Shown here piece after piece: positions 1 to 9,732 of a DNA stretch of 64,000 bases; position 1 is the stretch's first letter, and the number at the start of each line of letters is the position of its first letter. Both the position numbers and the translations under genes were made by a program. The notes beneath the pieces were generated by a model that saw only the letters and a program-made list of their open reading frames with translations, was not told the DNA's origin and did not search any database. The stretch spans positions 22,103 through 86,102 of the forward strand of contig JAJDDW010000063.1 in the NCBI GenBank assembly GCA_029260115.1. The letters run 5' to 3'. Origin of the DNA: Phycisphaerae bacterium (GTDB lineage Bacteria > Planctomycetota > Phycisphaerae > UBA1845).

Positions 1-126
1 GCGCAACTGCAGCTAATCAGTAGGCCATTGCCAAATGACAGGCAGCTTTGCTGTCTTGCGAATGTGTCGCCGCTCCTTATGGGTGTTGACATGCGAGTGG
101 GATAGTAACTGTCAATCAGAATGTGA

Positions 127-165
127 AAAGCGGGGCTTGCGATTCGTCGTGGCCCCGCTTTTTTT
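127..165 (+). terminator. Rho-independent terminator, possibly bidirectional
   Basis: A GC-rich stem (aaagcggggc at 127-136 pairing with gccccgcttt at 152-161) is closed by a 15-nt loop and followed by a T run. On the minus strand the stem is also followed by a few T residues, so it may also serve the MBL-fold gene that ends at 227. No coding sequence could be recognised in 1-226; this hairpin probably ends a gene lying left of the window. Confidence 0.75.
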
Positions 166-226
166 ATGCGTTGACCGCCTCCATGCCTTAGTACTAAGTT
201 AGCGGCTTTGAACCGGGCTTATTGCC

Positions 227-1099
227 TCAAAGATCGAGAGGCTTAGCGACAACGGGTCTGGTTGCTGTCCCGTCAATGACTACGCCGCCATGCTGGGGGT
301 CGTGTGCAAAGGCAAGTAGCCAGCCTTCTTTGATGCCCTGTAGGTTGATCCACTCTTTTTCGACAATGGTCGTCATTGGCAGCATGTCATAGGCCATGAC
401 CCATGGTAAACGCAGATGGGCGACAGTCGGAATTATATCACCACAAAAAATCAAGCGTTGCTTTTCATTGCCAAAGATCGGGTGCAGTTGAAAAGGCGTA
501 TGGCCATGCGAAACCCACCAGGTTAATCCCTCTATCGATGAAGTTGGATGTTCACCCTCCAAAAATCTTATGTTACCAGCCTGAGCTAAATCCTTGAAGT
601 CTGCGGGAATGTAGGAGGCCTTGTCTTTGGTGTGTGGGCTATTGGCGTGCTCGAAGTGTCTGCGGTGGACCCAGTGTGTAGCTGAGGGGAAGCAGAGGGT
701 GGTCTTTTCGTCTGGCTGGTCGTACCACTGGGTCAGCCCTCCGTTGTGGTCGAAATGGAGGTGCGTGACCACGACGTCGGTGACATCCTTAGTTGATAAC
801 CCTAGTTTGTTGAGTGCGTTGGGTAAGGCTTGGTGGTCGACCTGTAGGCCGTACCGCTGGGCCTTCTCGGGGGCCCATTTTGGGCCGCAGCCGGTATCGA
901 CGAGTATTACGCGATTGTGGCTACGGTCGATGGCTAGCAGCGTTCTGGTTGTCATAGCTATGCGGTTGAGCTTATCGACGTCGCAGGACTTTTCCCACAT
1001 GACCTTGGGGACTACGCCGAACATGGCTCCGCCGTCGAGCCGCATCTTGCCGGTTACGATGGAGTGAATTTCAAAGGGCTGGATTTGTATCATGCTCAT
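227..1099 (-). CDS. MBL-fold metallo-hydrolase
   Basis: A 290-residue protein of the metallo-beta-lactamase superfamily. The zinc-binding signature THLHFDHNGG (HxHxDH) is visible around residues 112-121, a later metal-ligand region GHTPFQLHP around 198-206, and FCGDIIP further on supplies the bridging Asp region. The layout (an early LVDTGCGPKW strand, HxHxDH, then a late GHT and GDI) resembles the lactonase/glyoxalase-II-like hydrolases. The substrate cannot be told from sequence; lactone, thioester or phosphoester hydrolysis are all known in the family. It stands alone, divergent from the acyltransferase gene at 1303. No signal peptide is seen, so a cytoplasmic location is likely. Confidence 0.85.
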   Translation of the reverse strand: MSMIQIQPFEIHSIVTGKMRLDGGAMFGVVPKVMWEKSCDVDKLNRIAMTTRTLLAIDRSHNRVILVDTGCGPKWAPEKAQRYGLQVDHQALPNALNKLGLSTKDVTDVVVTHLHFDHNGGLTQWYDQPDEKTTLCFPSATHWVHRRHFEHANSPHTKDKASYIPADFKDLAQAGNIRFLEGEHPTSSIEGLTWWVSHGHTPFQLHPIFGNEKQRLIFCGDIIPTVAHLRLPWVMAYDMLPMTTIVEKEWINLQGIKEGWLLAFAHDPQHGGVVIDGTATRPVVAKPLDL

Positions 1100-1302
1100 A
1101 GTTTATATCGACTTCGGATTTTGTGTAATATCGAGCCAGCGAAAATGTTGAGCGTGCCTCGTGCCTGAGAATAACGGTGCACCGCAGGCTTGTGCTTTGC
1201 GGCTATGGTTTTTGAATGGGTTCTGTGCCGGGCGTGGTTGCTCAAGTGCTGGCCGGTAGATAGAGTCGCTATGGTAGCTAAAGTATTGGGTGGCTGAGCT
1301 TT

Positions 1303-2262
1303 ATGGTGAATCAAGGGGCAGCAAAAGATCAATCGGTACAAACTGTACCGTCTAGCACGAATGCTTCGAGTCCGTTTACTGCGTGGGATAAGTTGTCGTT
1401 TGGTGTGGCACACGTCTTCGTTTCTGCTGTGACTCGATTGGTTGGCATACGTGGCTTATATTTCTTTGGCCGAGGGTTCGGGACACTGGAATGGATGATC
1501 AATTATAAACGCCGCCGCCGATTTGCACGGGCTTATAAAAAAATCGCTGAAGCGAATCCTTCACGGTCAGACCTGCGAAGAACTTCGCGAGAATTTTTTT
1601 GTCGATCTCGATGCGATAAATTGTTCTACCTGATCTTAGACTCGATTCCAAAAGACAAGCTTCGGACCCACTTCGTGATAGACAATAAGGAGATGTTGGA
1701 CGAGTCATTAGCGCGTGGAAAAGGGGTTTACCTTGCGGTATCGCATCATGGGGCACATCACGTGACAGCTATGCTGTTGGCGATTTATGGGTATCGCGTC
1801 GCATTGGTTCGCGACGGTCAGGAAAGCGGTTTGCGAAAGTTTGTGCAGGACCGCTTCGAACGTTTACATCCTGAATTGCCGCGTTTGCAAGTCATTTTTG
1901 CAGATGCCTACCCGCGAGATATTTATCGCTGTTTTAAGGACGGCTATATTTTAGGTAGTGCGATGGATGTGAGTCGGGTTCGGCAGGCGCATCAGCAGTT
2001 TGAAGAGGTAACGATTTTTGGAGAGCGGCGGAAGTTTCTTTCCGGGCCTTTGAAAATTGCTAGCCGTTGTGGCGGTAAGGCTATACAAGTTTTTTTGACC
2101 TGCGAACCGAATTTTCGCTATCGACTCGACGTGGCTCAGCAACTATTGGATGCTACTCATGGCTCAGACAAAGATGAAAACATCACCGCTGCGATGCAGC
2201 TTTATGCGACCAACGTCGAGAAGCATGTCCGCCGTCACCCGCAAGAACTGACACGTATTTGA
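1303..2262 (+). CDS. LpxL/HtrB-like lipid acyltransferase
   Basis: A 319-residue protein resembling the lipid A biosynthesis (lauroyl/myristoyl) acyltransferase family. The segment GKGVYLAVSHHGAHH near residue 147 sits where the family has its catalytic H-x4-D/E box, although the acidic residue is not in the canonical position (HHGAHH). Further similarity lies in a central region about nucleophile-side Arg/Asp residues (ALVRDGQESGLRKFVQDRF) and in the C-terminal LYATNVEKHVRRHPQEL, which matches the family's usual ending before a final Trp-rich motif. Such enzymes transfer acyl chains at the inner membrane. It could instead act on another glycolipid or phospholipid. No operon partner is nearby. 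Confidence 0.65.
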   Translation: MVNQGAAKDQSVQTVPSSTNASSPFTAWDKLSFGVAHVFVSAVTRLVGIRGLYFFGRGFGTLEWMINYKRRRRFARAYKKIAEANPSRSDLRRTSREFFCRSRCDKLFYLILDSIPKDKLRTHFVIDNKEMLDESLARGKGVYLAVSHHGAHHVTAMLLAIYGYRVALVRDGQESGLRKFVQDRFERLHPELPRLQVIFADAYPRDIYRCFKDGYILGSAMDVSRVRQAHQQFEEVTIFGERRKFLSGPLKIASRCGGKAIQVFLTCEPNFRYRLDVAQQLLDATHGSDKDENITAAMQLYATNVEKHVRRHPQELTRI

Positions 2263-2335
2263 CAGCTACACGAAAGCGCATATGACGGGGCGGTGTGGCG
2301 TTTATAGCATTGGAAAACATATATATACCAAAAGA

Positions 2336-2357
2336 CCGCGCAAGCTGAAGCGTGCGG
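2336..2357. repeat. REP-like palindromic repeat, copy 1
   Basis: An imperfect palindrome reading ccgcgcaagct-gaagcgtgcgg lies just past the 3' end of the pseudopilin gene. A near-identical copy, differing at one base in the centre, lies upstream of the same gene at 3226-3247. It may act as an RNA hairpin or be a dispersed REP element. Confidence 0.6.
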
Positions 2358-2375
2358 TTCGGGGTGGATTGACCG

Positions 2376-3134
2376 TTATTTTCTTACGAATGCCGCGTCG
2401 TTAGACATAAATAATGGCACGCCTTGGTCGCGCACGTATTGGCTGCGCGAGCGCGGTGGCGACTCCAAGAAGGTTATGTCGTCGTATAGCCAAATGCCCC
2501 ATTCGGTGGCGAAAGGGATTGGCTGTTGCTGGGTATTTGTCACGATGGTTTTAAGTAGCACGCCACGACCTCGATCAACGTCGTTGACTGGCAGATCGGT
2601 TTTGTCTCCATAGCCATCTGCGTTGTCATCGCGGTCTCGAACGATGAGTGGTGAATAGGGCGAGCGCTCGCCTTGGCGAAATATGATGGCAAAAAAATTT
2701 CGATGCCAGCCAAGTTGATGGAATTCGTTGCTTAATTCTGTCGCGCTTCGAGTTAGTCCGGAGACAGGCATGGTGCGCCAGGGGCGTGGCATTTTCTCTG
2801 GTAGGCCTGCCGTGGTATCCACATCAAACCGATTGGCAAGATCAGGCCAAGAGGCTTGTGACAGTGGGTCGGGTACGCCGGACCATTGGATGAATGCCAT
2901 GGATTGTTGGTTCGCTCGGTCAACGAAAAAGAGAACGCCGTAGGCAGAGTGTTGCAGCGAAAGAGACTCCATGCGGGCCACTTTGAGAATATGTCGCAAA
3001 CGATTTTGGGCCGTGCGTAGTTGCGTGAGTCGCCATATAGCTATAGCGCTTGGTAGTAGTAGGCTTGATAATATTAGAATGATGGCGCTGGCAATGGTAA
3101 GTTCTATTAAAGTGAACGCCTTACATTTCATCAT
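2376..3134 (-). CDS. Prepilin-type N-terminal cleavage/methylation protein (pseudopilin)
   Basis: A 252-residue protein beginning MMKCKAFTLIELTIASAI, the class III (type IV pilin/pseudopilin) leader: a short basic leader, cleavage expected before Phe, and Glu at mature position 5 followed by about 20 hydrophobic residues. Such proteins are processed by prepilin peptidase PilD and enter type II secretion or type IV pilus assemblies in the inner membrane. The remaining region is a soluble globular domain with no recognised motif. No other secretion gene is adjacent, so it is an orphan pseudopilin, as often seen in planctomycetes. REP-like repeats flank it. Confidence 0.85.
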   Translation of the reverse strand: MMKCKAFTLIELTIASAIILILSSLLLPSAIAIWRLTQLRTAQNRLRHILKVARMESLSLQHSAYGVLFFVDRANQQSMAFIQWSGVPDPLSQASWPDLANRFDVDTTAGLPEKMPRPWRTMPVSGLTRSATELSNEFHQLGWHRNFFAIIFRQGERSPYSPLIVRDRDDNADGYGDKTDLPVNDVDRGRGVLLKTIVTNTQQQPIPFATEWGIWLYDDITFLESPPRSRSQYVRDQGVPLFMSNDAAFVRK

Positions 3135-3225
3135 GGCACCTAATGGAAAAACTCTATTTTGTTACCTCGCCGAACTATTGAGTGTCGCGTCATTTACCTA
3201 TTCAGCTTTATAGCCTCGACAGGGT

Positions 3226-3247
3226 CCGCGCAAGCTAAAGCGTGCGG
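3226..3247. repeat. REP-like palindromic repeat, copy 2
   Basis: The palindrome ccgcgcaagct-aaagcgtgcgg matches the copy at 2336-2357 with one changed base. The two copies are about 890 bp apart in the same orientation and bracket the pseudopilin gene. Confidence 0.6.
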
Positions 3248-3435
3248 CTTTGTCGCCTTGTTGGTGTCAAGTGGGGGACGAAATTATTATTGCATGAGCC
3301 GTCGGCACCCTTTTGATTATAGCAAAAAACGAGTGTCCAAGGCCGGTGTGGAGAAGTAAAACTTATATGCGCTGAACGACAATAATCGCTATAATTTAAG
3401 TGTTTTTGATTGACTTTACGTGGGACGTAGCCGTA

Positions 3436-5874
3436 CTAAGTCTGTGTCGTTCGTTTCGTTTTATCGGCGTGCGAGGACGCCTCGCGCCAATAATCGGTGG
3501 CTTTCTCAACCGCGATGGAAAGCAGTGTGCCTTTAGGGAAGAGGCCTTTGCTGTCGCGCGTACCTATCTCCATGTCGGCTAAAATCTCTAGCGCTTGAGG
3601 TACGGAGCTAACCGCGTAGACGCTAAATTGGCCAGCTTCGCATGCCTTGGTGACGTCGTGACGTAGCATCAATTCGCCAATGTTTGTTTTTGGAATAATG
3701 ACACCTTGTGTTCCGGTAAAGCCAGCGTCTTGGCAGATGTCGTAAAAACCTTCGATTTTTTCGTTAACCGCGCCGACGGCCAAAATGTTGCCGCGCTGAT
3801 CGATTGCGCCGGTCATAGCTACGTCTTGTCGCAGCGGGATTTCTGTAAGGGCACTAAGTAAGCAACAAATTTCTGCACCAGAAGCGGAGTCACCATCGAT
3901 TGCGCCGTAGGATTGTTCAAAGGCTACTGAAGCTTCAAAGGCGAGTGGGTGGCCGGTGTGTAGTAATCCGCGTAGCAAGCCGCTGAGAATGTAAAAACCT
4001 TTTGTGTGGATGGCTCCGCTGAGTGATGCTTCGCGGTCGATATTGATGACGCCGGCGGTTCCTGGCCCGATGGTTGCGGTGATGCGGGTTGGAAAGCCAT
4101 AGACCATGGGGCCTGCTTTTATGACGGCTAAGCCGTTGAGTTGACCGACGACTGCGCCTGCGGTTTCCACGCAAATTGTGCCATCTTTGATATATTCACG
4201 AAACCTGCGAGCTGGTAAATCGGCTCTGTCTTTAGCCTGGACAAAGGCGTTCAACACATCGTCACCTGTGACCATTTCAGCTTTTCTTTGGGATGCGTGG
4301 AGGGCACTTTCGCGCGCGATGTCAGCAATGCGGCCAAAACGGGCGGAAAGTTTGTTTTTCATGGCTGCGATACGCGCCCCTTGCTCGACCAAAGCGGCGA
4401 TGGCGGTCCATTCGAATGGCAGCATTTTTTCGTCACTGGTAAATCGAGAAATGACTGCTGCGTAATGTTTTATGCCGGCTTTGTCGCGCGGAATTAAGTC
4501 ATCAAAATCAGCAAGCACCTTAAAGAGGTGAGGGAATTCCGGGTCGTAGGCATCTAATGCATAGTACGTCTCGGGACTTCCGAGCATGACAATTTTGACG
4601 ACGACATCGATCGGTTCTGGTTTGATCATCGGGGCCGAGCCGGGAAAAACATTGTCTGTTGGAATTACTTCAAGTTTACCAGACCGGACAGTTCGCTTCA
4701 GCACTTTCCATGCTTCAGGCTCTTCGAGTATTTCTCGTGCTTCGATAATCAAAAAGCCGCCATCCGCGCGCAGCATCGACCCGGCGCGAATACCCATATG
4801 TGTTGGCCTAGATTCCTCCGACATTTCGTAGTCGAAATCCACGGCACCTATCAGGTTGCGTAGCGTCGGCACATTTTCGGTGATAATGGGGCAGGCCGAC
4901 TCTCCGTGCTGCTCGGTCACCACGTTCACGCGATACATCCGCGTGAATTCATGGTCCTCGCCTATACTGCCGAGACGGTCATGGATGATATCGTCAACCA
5001 CTTCATCGAGGAAGGTCGCGACTTCTGGCTGCTCAAAATTTTCTTTGATACCGCTGACGATGTCTTTCAATATGGCGCTGGCTGAATCGGCTAGTATGCG
5101 CTCAATAGCCTCTTCGTGTTCGGCGCGTAATTTGTTCACCTTACCGCCTAATGCGGCCAGCATCGGTTCGAATTGAACGTTTAGGTCACGTTTTTCTTTG
5201 TATATCGCGTCGGTAACTTCACCACGGGCGTGCATATGCTCGAACTCTTCCGGCGCCACAGCCCGACCGTCTACCACGGGGAAAATAGCCGTTTGGGAAA
5301 CGGGACCAGCGCCGAGGCTGACCATAGTGAAACCGGCTTCTTGTAGCTTAGACTCTAGTGGTGAAATAAGCTCTCGAAGGCTTTCCTGGGCACTTTGCTC
5401 GACATTACGGCGGCGGGCATTGATCCCCTCAGAGGAAAGGGCTGTGGGCAAATCGTTGCGAATAAAATCTATTAATCGGTCCACACGGCGTCGGAATTCC
5501 TGCCCGCGTTTTGGAGGTAGCGTGATGAGTCTGGGGCGCTCGGGCTGCGAGAAATTATGGACATAGCAGCGGTCCTTGATCAAAGGGCATTTGAGGGTCA
5601 TGCCTTCTAGTACGCGCCGAACGAGGGTCAGCCTGCCGGTGCCGGTTAGACCTCGAACGAAGATGTTTTGCCCCGGTCCGCTGATGTCTAGGCCGAAACG
5701 TAGTGCGTCGACGGCAGTATCTTGCCCTAGAATGCCGGTAGCTGGCTCGATTTGTAGCGTAGAGTCGGCATCAAAATCTGAGTGCTTACATCGCCAGCGA
5801 AGGTCCGCTTCAGGTACGCGGTACCGACTCACATCCTTTTTGCTCGGGTGTCGATCAGCTGAGGTGTTCGACAT
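3436..5874 (-). CDS. Lon-family ATP-dependent protease (AAA_32/LonB-like, COG1067 type)
   Basis: An 812-residue protein with an N-terminal AAA-type region and a C-terminal Lon proteolytic domain. The Ser-Lys dyad is visible in DGDSASGAEICCLLSALT (catalytic Ser) and AVGAVNEKIEGFYD (catalytic Lys), both near the C-terminus (about residues 675-725). The Walker A equivalent is degenerate (GLTGTGRLTLVRR, Arg where Lys is expected), which is common in this YcbZ/LonB-like branch, so ATP hydrolysis may be altered. A long inserted helical region occupies residues 150-330. The product is expected to degrade misfolded or regulatory proteins in the cytoplasm. It stands alone, divergent from the zinc-ribbon membrane protein gene. 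Confidence 0.9.
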   Translation of the reverse strand: MSNTSADRHPSKKDVSRYRVPEADLRWRCKHSDFDADSTLQIEPATGILGQDTAVDALRFGLDISGPGQNIFVRGLTGTGRLTLVRRVLEGMTLKCPLIKDRCYVHNFSQPERPRLITLPPKRGQEFRRRVDRLIDFIRNDLPTALSSEGINARRRNVEQSAQESLRELISPLESKLQEAGFTMVSLGAGPVSQTAIFPVVDGRAVAPEEFEHMHARGEVTDAIYKEKRDLNVQFEPMLAALGGKVNKLRAEHEEAIERILADSASAILKDIVSGIKENFEQPEVATFLDEVVDDIIHDRLGSIGEDHEFTRMYRVNVVTEQHGESACPIITENVPTLRNLIGAVDFDYEMSEESRPTHMGIRAGSMLRADGGFLIIEAREILEEPEAWKVLKRTVRSGKLEVIPTDNVFPGSAPMIKPEPIDVVVKIVMLGSPETYYALDAYDPEFPHLFKVLADFDDLIPRDKAGIKHYAAVISRFTSDEKMLPFEWTAIAALVEQGARIAAMKNKLSARFGRIADIARESALHASQRKAEMVTGDDVLNAFVQAKDRADLPARRFREYIKDGTICVETAGAVVGQLNGLAVIKAGPMVYGFPTRITATIGPGTAGVINIDREASLSGAIHTKGFYILSGLLRGLLHTGHPLAFEASVAFEQSYGAIDGDSASGAEICCLLSALTEIPLRQDVAMTGAIDQRGNILAVGAVNEKIEGFYDICQDAGFTGTQGVIIPKTNIGELMLRHDVTKACEAGQFSVYAVSSVPQALEILADMEIGTRDSKGLFPKGTLLSIAVEKATDYWREASSHADKTKRTTQT

Positions 5875-6234
5875 GCAGTCATTCTCTCATGTCAGGATGG
5901 CTGAGCTAGGGCATTGATCGGTGTTGGGGCTATCGTGGTTGTGCATAAAACGCTTGAACACCACGATTCGCTGTCGTCATCACCATCACTTTCGCAAGCC
6001 AAAGCCAACGAAGAGCACTACCTGACAAAATGCTCTTCTACATTACGCGCTTACAAACTTAATCCGCTCATACTAATCGCCGATGGCCGTTACCGCAAAG
6101 TTAACGCTAGCCTGCCTATCTTCGCTTTTTGGATTCGTGGGGGTTTTGCGGGTTGCGGGTCTGCTTATAGTAAGGTTCATGTGTCGTTACGTCGTGTCGG
6201 CGCGACACGGCTAGAGGATTATCACTATATTATT
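5875..6234. other. Intergenic region between the Lon-like and zinc-ribbon genes
   Basis: An open frame continues upstream of the downstream gene's ATG at 6235 as far as 5914, but the extra 107 residues have no recognisable features, so this stretch is treated as a divergent promoter region. No clear promoter or hairpin was identified. Confidence 0.4.
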
Positions 6235-7116
6235 ATGGTGGATTTTGAATCAGGAAAACCTGCGCGGTCGAAATTGGACGTGGATTTCCCCATTACGAGG
6301 GATGTGGCGTGTATCAGGTGTGAGTACAACTTGAGAGGGCTAAAGCTGGATGGCGTTTGTCCAGAATGTGAAGATGCAATTGCCCACTCAACCGTTAAGC
6401 CGCCATTCGATTGCGATCATGAATGGGTGATGTGTATGAGAAGTACAGCCCGCATGCTTTTCTTCGGGACAGCCATATTTGTATTGATTACTCTACTTAT
6501 GTTAGTCGTTGCTGTGCCCCGTTTTACCACGTACCCTGGTGTAGTTGGCAATCTTTTTGTCGTTCTTGCTTTTTTTATTCTTTTCAATACGGCATGCGCG
6601 TGTCAATTGGCCGATCATATGTCCGATCACGTTCGTGTGAGAAAAAGGTGTGTATATTTCATGCGTAGTAGCATCTTTTTCCCGTTTCTTTTGATATTGC
6701 TCATGATTCCAAGTAAAACCTACTTTAGCAGTTATACGTGGCACACTATGATGCCATATTTTGCTGTCGTAGTTCTGTTGATGCAGCTGGCTGTGCCTGC
6801 GATGTTTGCTTTTGTGATGAGAGATTTGGGGCATCTCATTTCGTTAAAGGTTGTCAGGATATCTAACTGGATAATAATTCTAAGTATCCCGATTCCTTAT
6901 GCGGCGTTCGTTGCCACGATGGCCATGTTACTAGTGGCAGATTTCGAAACGATTTCAGTTCGGTGGGGATCTTTTGCGGTTATCCCGATAGCGAGTTGGT
7001 CTATACTCGTATCAGTGCTTATTTGCTGGCTAATGGTTGTCTTGCGGAGTTTGCTGTCGAGAATTAGCCGCATGATCGATTTCCATGATGGTGGAGAGCG
7101 TGGAATATGGACATGA
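6235..7116 (+). CDS. Zinc-ribbon multi-pass membrane protein, planctomycete type
   Basis: A 293-residue protein of unknown function. Near its N-terminus is a zinc ribbon of the form CIRCEYNLRGL...CPEC (residues about 24-44), a signature seen in many planctomycete membrane proteins. It is followed by about six hydrophobic stretches, for example FFGTAIFVLITLLMLVVAV, FVVLAFFILFNTACACQLA and FFPFLLILLMIPS. The start at 6235 places the ribbon near the N-terminus; an upstream start at 5914 would add featureless sequence. No Shine-Dalgarno sequence is evident at either start. It is expected in the cytoplasmic membrane with the ribbon inside the cell. No operon partners. Confidence 0.6.
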   Translation: MVDFESGKPARSKLDVDFPITRDVACIRCEYNLRGLKLDGVCPECEDAIAHSTVKPPFDCDHEWVMCMRSTARMLFFGTAIFVLITLLMLVVAVPRFTTYPGVVGNLFVVLAFFILFNTACACQLADHMSDHVRVRKRCVYFMRSSIFFPFLLILLMIPSKTYFSSYTWHTMMPYFAVVVLLMQLAVPAMFAFVMRDLGHLISLKVVRISNWIIILSIPIPYAAFVATMAMLLVADFETISVRWGSFAVIPIASWSILVSVLICWLMVVLRSLLSRISRMIDFHDGGERGIWT

Positions 7117-7302
7117 ACAAACTTAGCTAACACACCAGCCGATACTGTCACGCACCAGTCGACTACGCCCGACCGCGCTCGCATTGACGCCCTTCAACCC
7201 TACCTTTATCTTGTCAGCGGGAACTTACATTTACGGCATTGGTTTGGTAATTACTGATCGAATACTCGCTGCGAGCGGCGACGCTTTGATGGGAAGTTGA
7301 AC

Positions 7303-9645
7303 ATGATAACGACGGTTGATAACGAACTAATCGCTCAGGCGGAATCGGGCATTCAAGCATTTCTCGATGAGCAGCGTGATCGCGGGCTTATCGCGGGAAG
7401 CTATTATGATGACGCGGTAGCAAAGACGCTTCCTAATCTTCGCAAATGGTTATTCGCCGATGAGCTCGATACGATTTCGCCAGGGTTACGCGACGGACTT
7501 CGAGAGGCTATCAACAAGAAGCAATGGGAAGCCTTAGCCAATGCTTATGCCCGTGACGTTAGCTTTGGTACTGGCGGTATTCGTGAAAAGATGGGGGCTA
7601 CGCGCGACGTCGTGCTTCGCCTTAAAGAAGAGGGCATCCACGCCTCGATTATTAAAGGCCCAAATACCATCAACGATGTCATTTACCTACTCACGGCTGC
7701 GGGCACGGCTAAGTTTGGTATTGAGCGAACGCCCAAGCTTTCTAAAATCGTCATTGGTTTCGATAGTCGCGTTCGGGGGGCAGAATTCGCTCGTGCGATA
7801 GCCAGCTTGTTTTTAGCTTATGGCTATACCGTGTATATTTTCGACGAAGCGTGCATGTATCCCAGCGTGACGTATGCGGTGCCTCGCCTTAAGGCTGACA
7901 TCGGCGTGTTCATCTCCGCGTCTCACAACGATTTTCGATACAATGGCTACAAGCTTTCTTGTCAGAATGGATCACAATTTGACCCGGTGGAGCGGGATAA
8001 GCTTTATCATCAATATATCACGCAGGTGAAATTTACTGACATTAAGCTGACACCCTTGGACCAAGCCCCAGCCGGCAAGCTATGGTTTCTCGGCGGGCAA
8101 CCCTCGATTGATGCTAGGACTATCACCGATGGCGCGTTGGCCGGTTTACCGCTGGCTGATCCGTTGCCAGAAGCGAAGTCAGCTTACGTGGGCTGTGAAG
8201 ATCGCATCATCGACATGCACACCCTGCATTACGATCATATTAAAACGTTTCTGCTACGCGGAGACATGATCAAAAACGCCGAAAAACCGCTTAATATTGG
8301 TTTTTCTGCCTTTAATGGTTCTGGTCGTAAAGCGGTGCCTCAGTTGCTTGGCGAAGTTGGGTTTAAGGATGTCACGCGCATCATGGCTTTGGACGCGCTT
8401 GATGGTATGTTCCCTGCATTTTGTAGTGATCCTGGCAAAGAGCAGCAGCCTGACCCTGGCGACTGGCGAGCGGCTGACATTGCCGTGGCAGCATTCAAAG
8501 AGGAAAACCCCGGTAAGTGGCAAGACCTCGATATGATAATTGGCACGGACCCCGACGCGGATCGTTGCGGCGTGATCGTGAAAGTGCCAGATAATCAAAA
8601 GGCCGCTTATCCGCATCCTGGCACTGGCCAACCGCGCGATTACACACTTATTTCTGCCGACGACGCCTGGTCGCTCATTCTCTGGTATCGTTTTCAATTC
8701 GATATCGAAAAGTATGGCTGCGTGCAGGACGTGGAGAAAAAGTTCATAGCCCTTTCGCATACCACGACCGATCTGTTGGTTTGTACCGCTAGAAAATTTG
8801 GCGTCGGCGTACTCAAGACATGGGTTGGTTTCGCACAACTCGCGGCTGGTACACGGGCGATCTGGGATTTGCATCACGACACGGGTACGCCTGGTCTAAC
8901 CGAAGGCACCCGGCTGCCGGTTTATGATGAAGGTCGAACTAGTCCAGACCAAGCGGTGTGCAATCGGTCGATTCATTCTTGGGAAGGGATGGACGATCAC
9001 GCCCGTTGTATTAACGTCGGCGCGCTCGAGCAGAGTAATGGCTTCTCCATCTTGGGCGCTCCACCCAAGGATGATCGTTCGCTTGGTGAGGGTGGGCACG
9101 TGCGCGATAAGGATGGTACGTTCGCTGCGGTGTTAGTCGCGGAATTGGCACAATATGCCAAATTAGCGGGTAAAAACCTGCTTGATCTTCTCGACGAAAA
9201 AATATTCCTCGACCCGGAAATTGGTTTGTACGTTACGCATTATGAGCCTGACCCGATCGACGGTGAGTATGAAGGCTTGTCCGGTTACACTAAAAAACGA
9301 GGCATTTTGGACAAGGCGGAAGATTTGTTCGTCAACTATGCCTCTCGGTCGCTGACGCTAGCTGACATGAAGGTGATGGGTGCGACCTCGTATCGAACAG
9401 GTAAGTACGATGCCATCAACTGGCCCGGCTTCCCGGACGAGGGGTATCGTTTTTACTTCGACGAACAGCGTCGTTCACACTTGACGATTCGCCCTTCGGG
9501 CACTTCAAATGCGTTGCGGTTCCACGTTCAACTATTCGGTGGCCATCCGACGAGTGACAAGCTAGTGTCACGAAAAGCCGAGTTGCGCCGCGCGTGCGTG
9601 AAAGTTGTTGAGGACGTTAGGGCGTTAATCGGCGCAGGCGTGTAA
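7303..9645 (+). CDS. Phosphoglucomutase/phosphomannomutase (alpha-D-phosphohexomutase family)
   Basis: A 780-residue phosphohexomutase. All four active-site signatures are visible: the phosphoserine loop FISASHNDFRYNGYK, the metal-binding loop GTDPDADRCGV, the sugar-binding loop GEGGHVRDKDG, and the C-terminal phosphate-binding loop RPSGTSNALRFH. The early R-x-KMG segment GTGGIREKMGATRD is also typical. It interconverts hexose-1- and hexose-6-phosphates in the cytoplasm; sugar specificity is uncertain. The protein is longer than the usual 450-600 residues because of insertions between domains. ATG at 7303 is preceded by GGAAG with proper spacing; a TTG two codons upstream (7297) is less likely. 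Confidence 0.92.
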   Translation: MITTVDNELIAQAESGIQAFLDEQRDRGLIAGSYYDDAVAKTLPNLRKWLFADELDTISPGLRDGLREAINKKQWEALANAYARDVSFGTGGIREKMGATRDVVLRLKEEGIHASIIKGPNTINDVIYLLTAAGTAKFGIERTPKLSKIVIGFDSRVRGAEFARAIASLFLAYGYTVYIFDEACMYPSVTYAVPRLKADIGVFISASHNDFRYNGYKLSCQNGSQFDPVERDKLYHQYITQVKFTDIKLTPLDQAPAGKLWFLGGQPSIDARTITDGALAGLPLADPLPEAKSAYVGCEDRIIDMHTLHYDHIKTFLLRGDMIKNAEKPLNIGFSAFNGSGRKAVPQLLGEVGFKDVTRIMALDALDGMFPAFCSDPGKEQQPDPGDWRAADIAVAAFKEENPGKWQDLDMIIGTDPDADRCGVIVKVPDNQKAAYPHPGTGQPRDYTLISADDAWSLILWYRFQFDIEKYGCVQDVEKKFIALSHTTTDLLVCTARKFGVGVLKTWVGFAQLAAGTRAIWDLHHDTGTPGLTEGTRLPVYDEGRTSPDQAVCNRSIHSWEGMDDHARCINVGALEQSNGFSILGAPPKDDRSLGEGGHVRDKDGTFAAVLVAELAQYAKLAGKNLLDLLDEKIFLDPEIGLYVTHYEPDPIDGEYEGLSGYTKKRGILDKAEDLFVNYASRSLTLADMKVMGATSYRTGKYDAINWPGFPDEGYRFYFDEQRRSHLTIRPSGTSNALRFHVQLFGGHPTSDKLVSRKAELRRACVKVVEDVRALIGAGV

Positions 9646-9732
9646 GATTTTCAAGGCCATGGGCCGCATGCTTCAGTTTGCGCTGTGTTGTAATGTTTGT
9701 GTGCGTCAGCACGCGTGCGGCACTCTGGCCGT

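Noticed and set aside
403..1067. Plus-strand frames opposite the MBL-fold gene
   Set aside because: They are antisense shadows of a well-supported gene with HxHxDH on the minus strand.
5914..6234. N-terminal extension of the zinc-ribbon membrane protein
   Set aside because: The extra 107 residues are featureless and the ribbon normally sits near the N-terminus.
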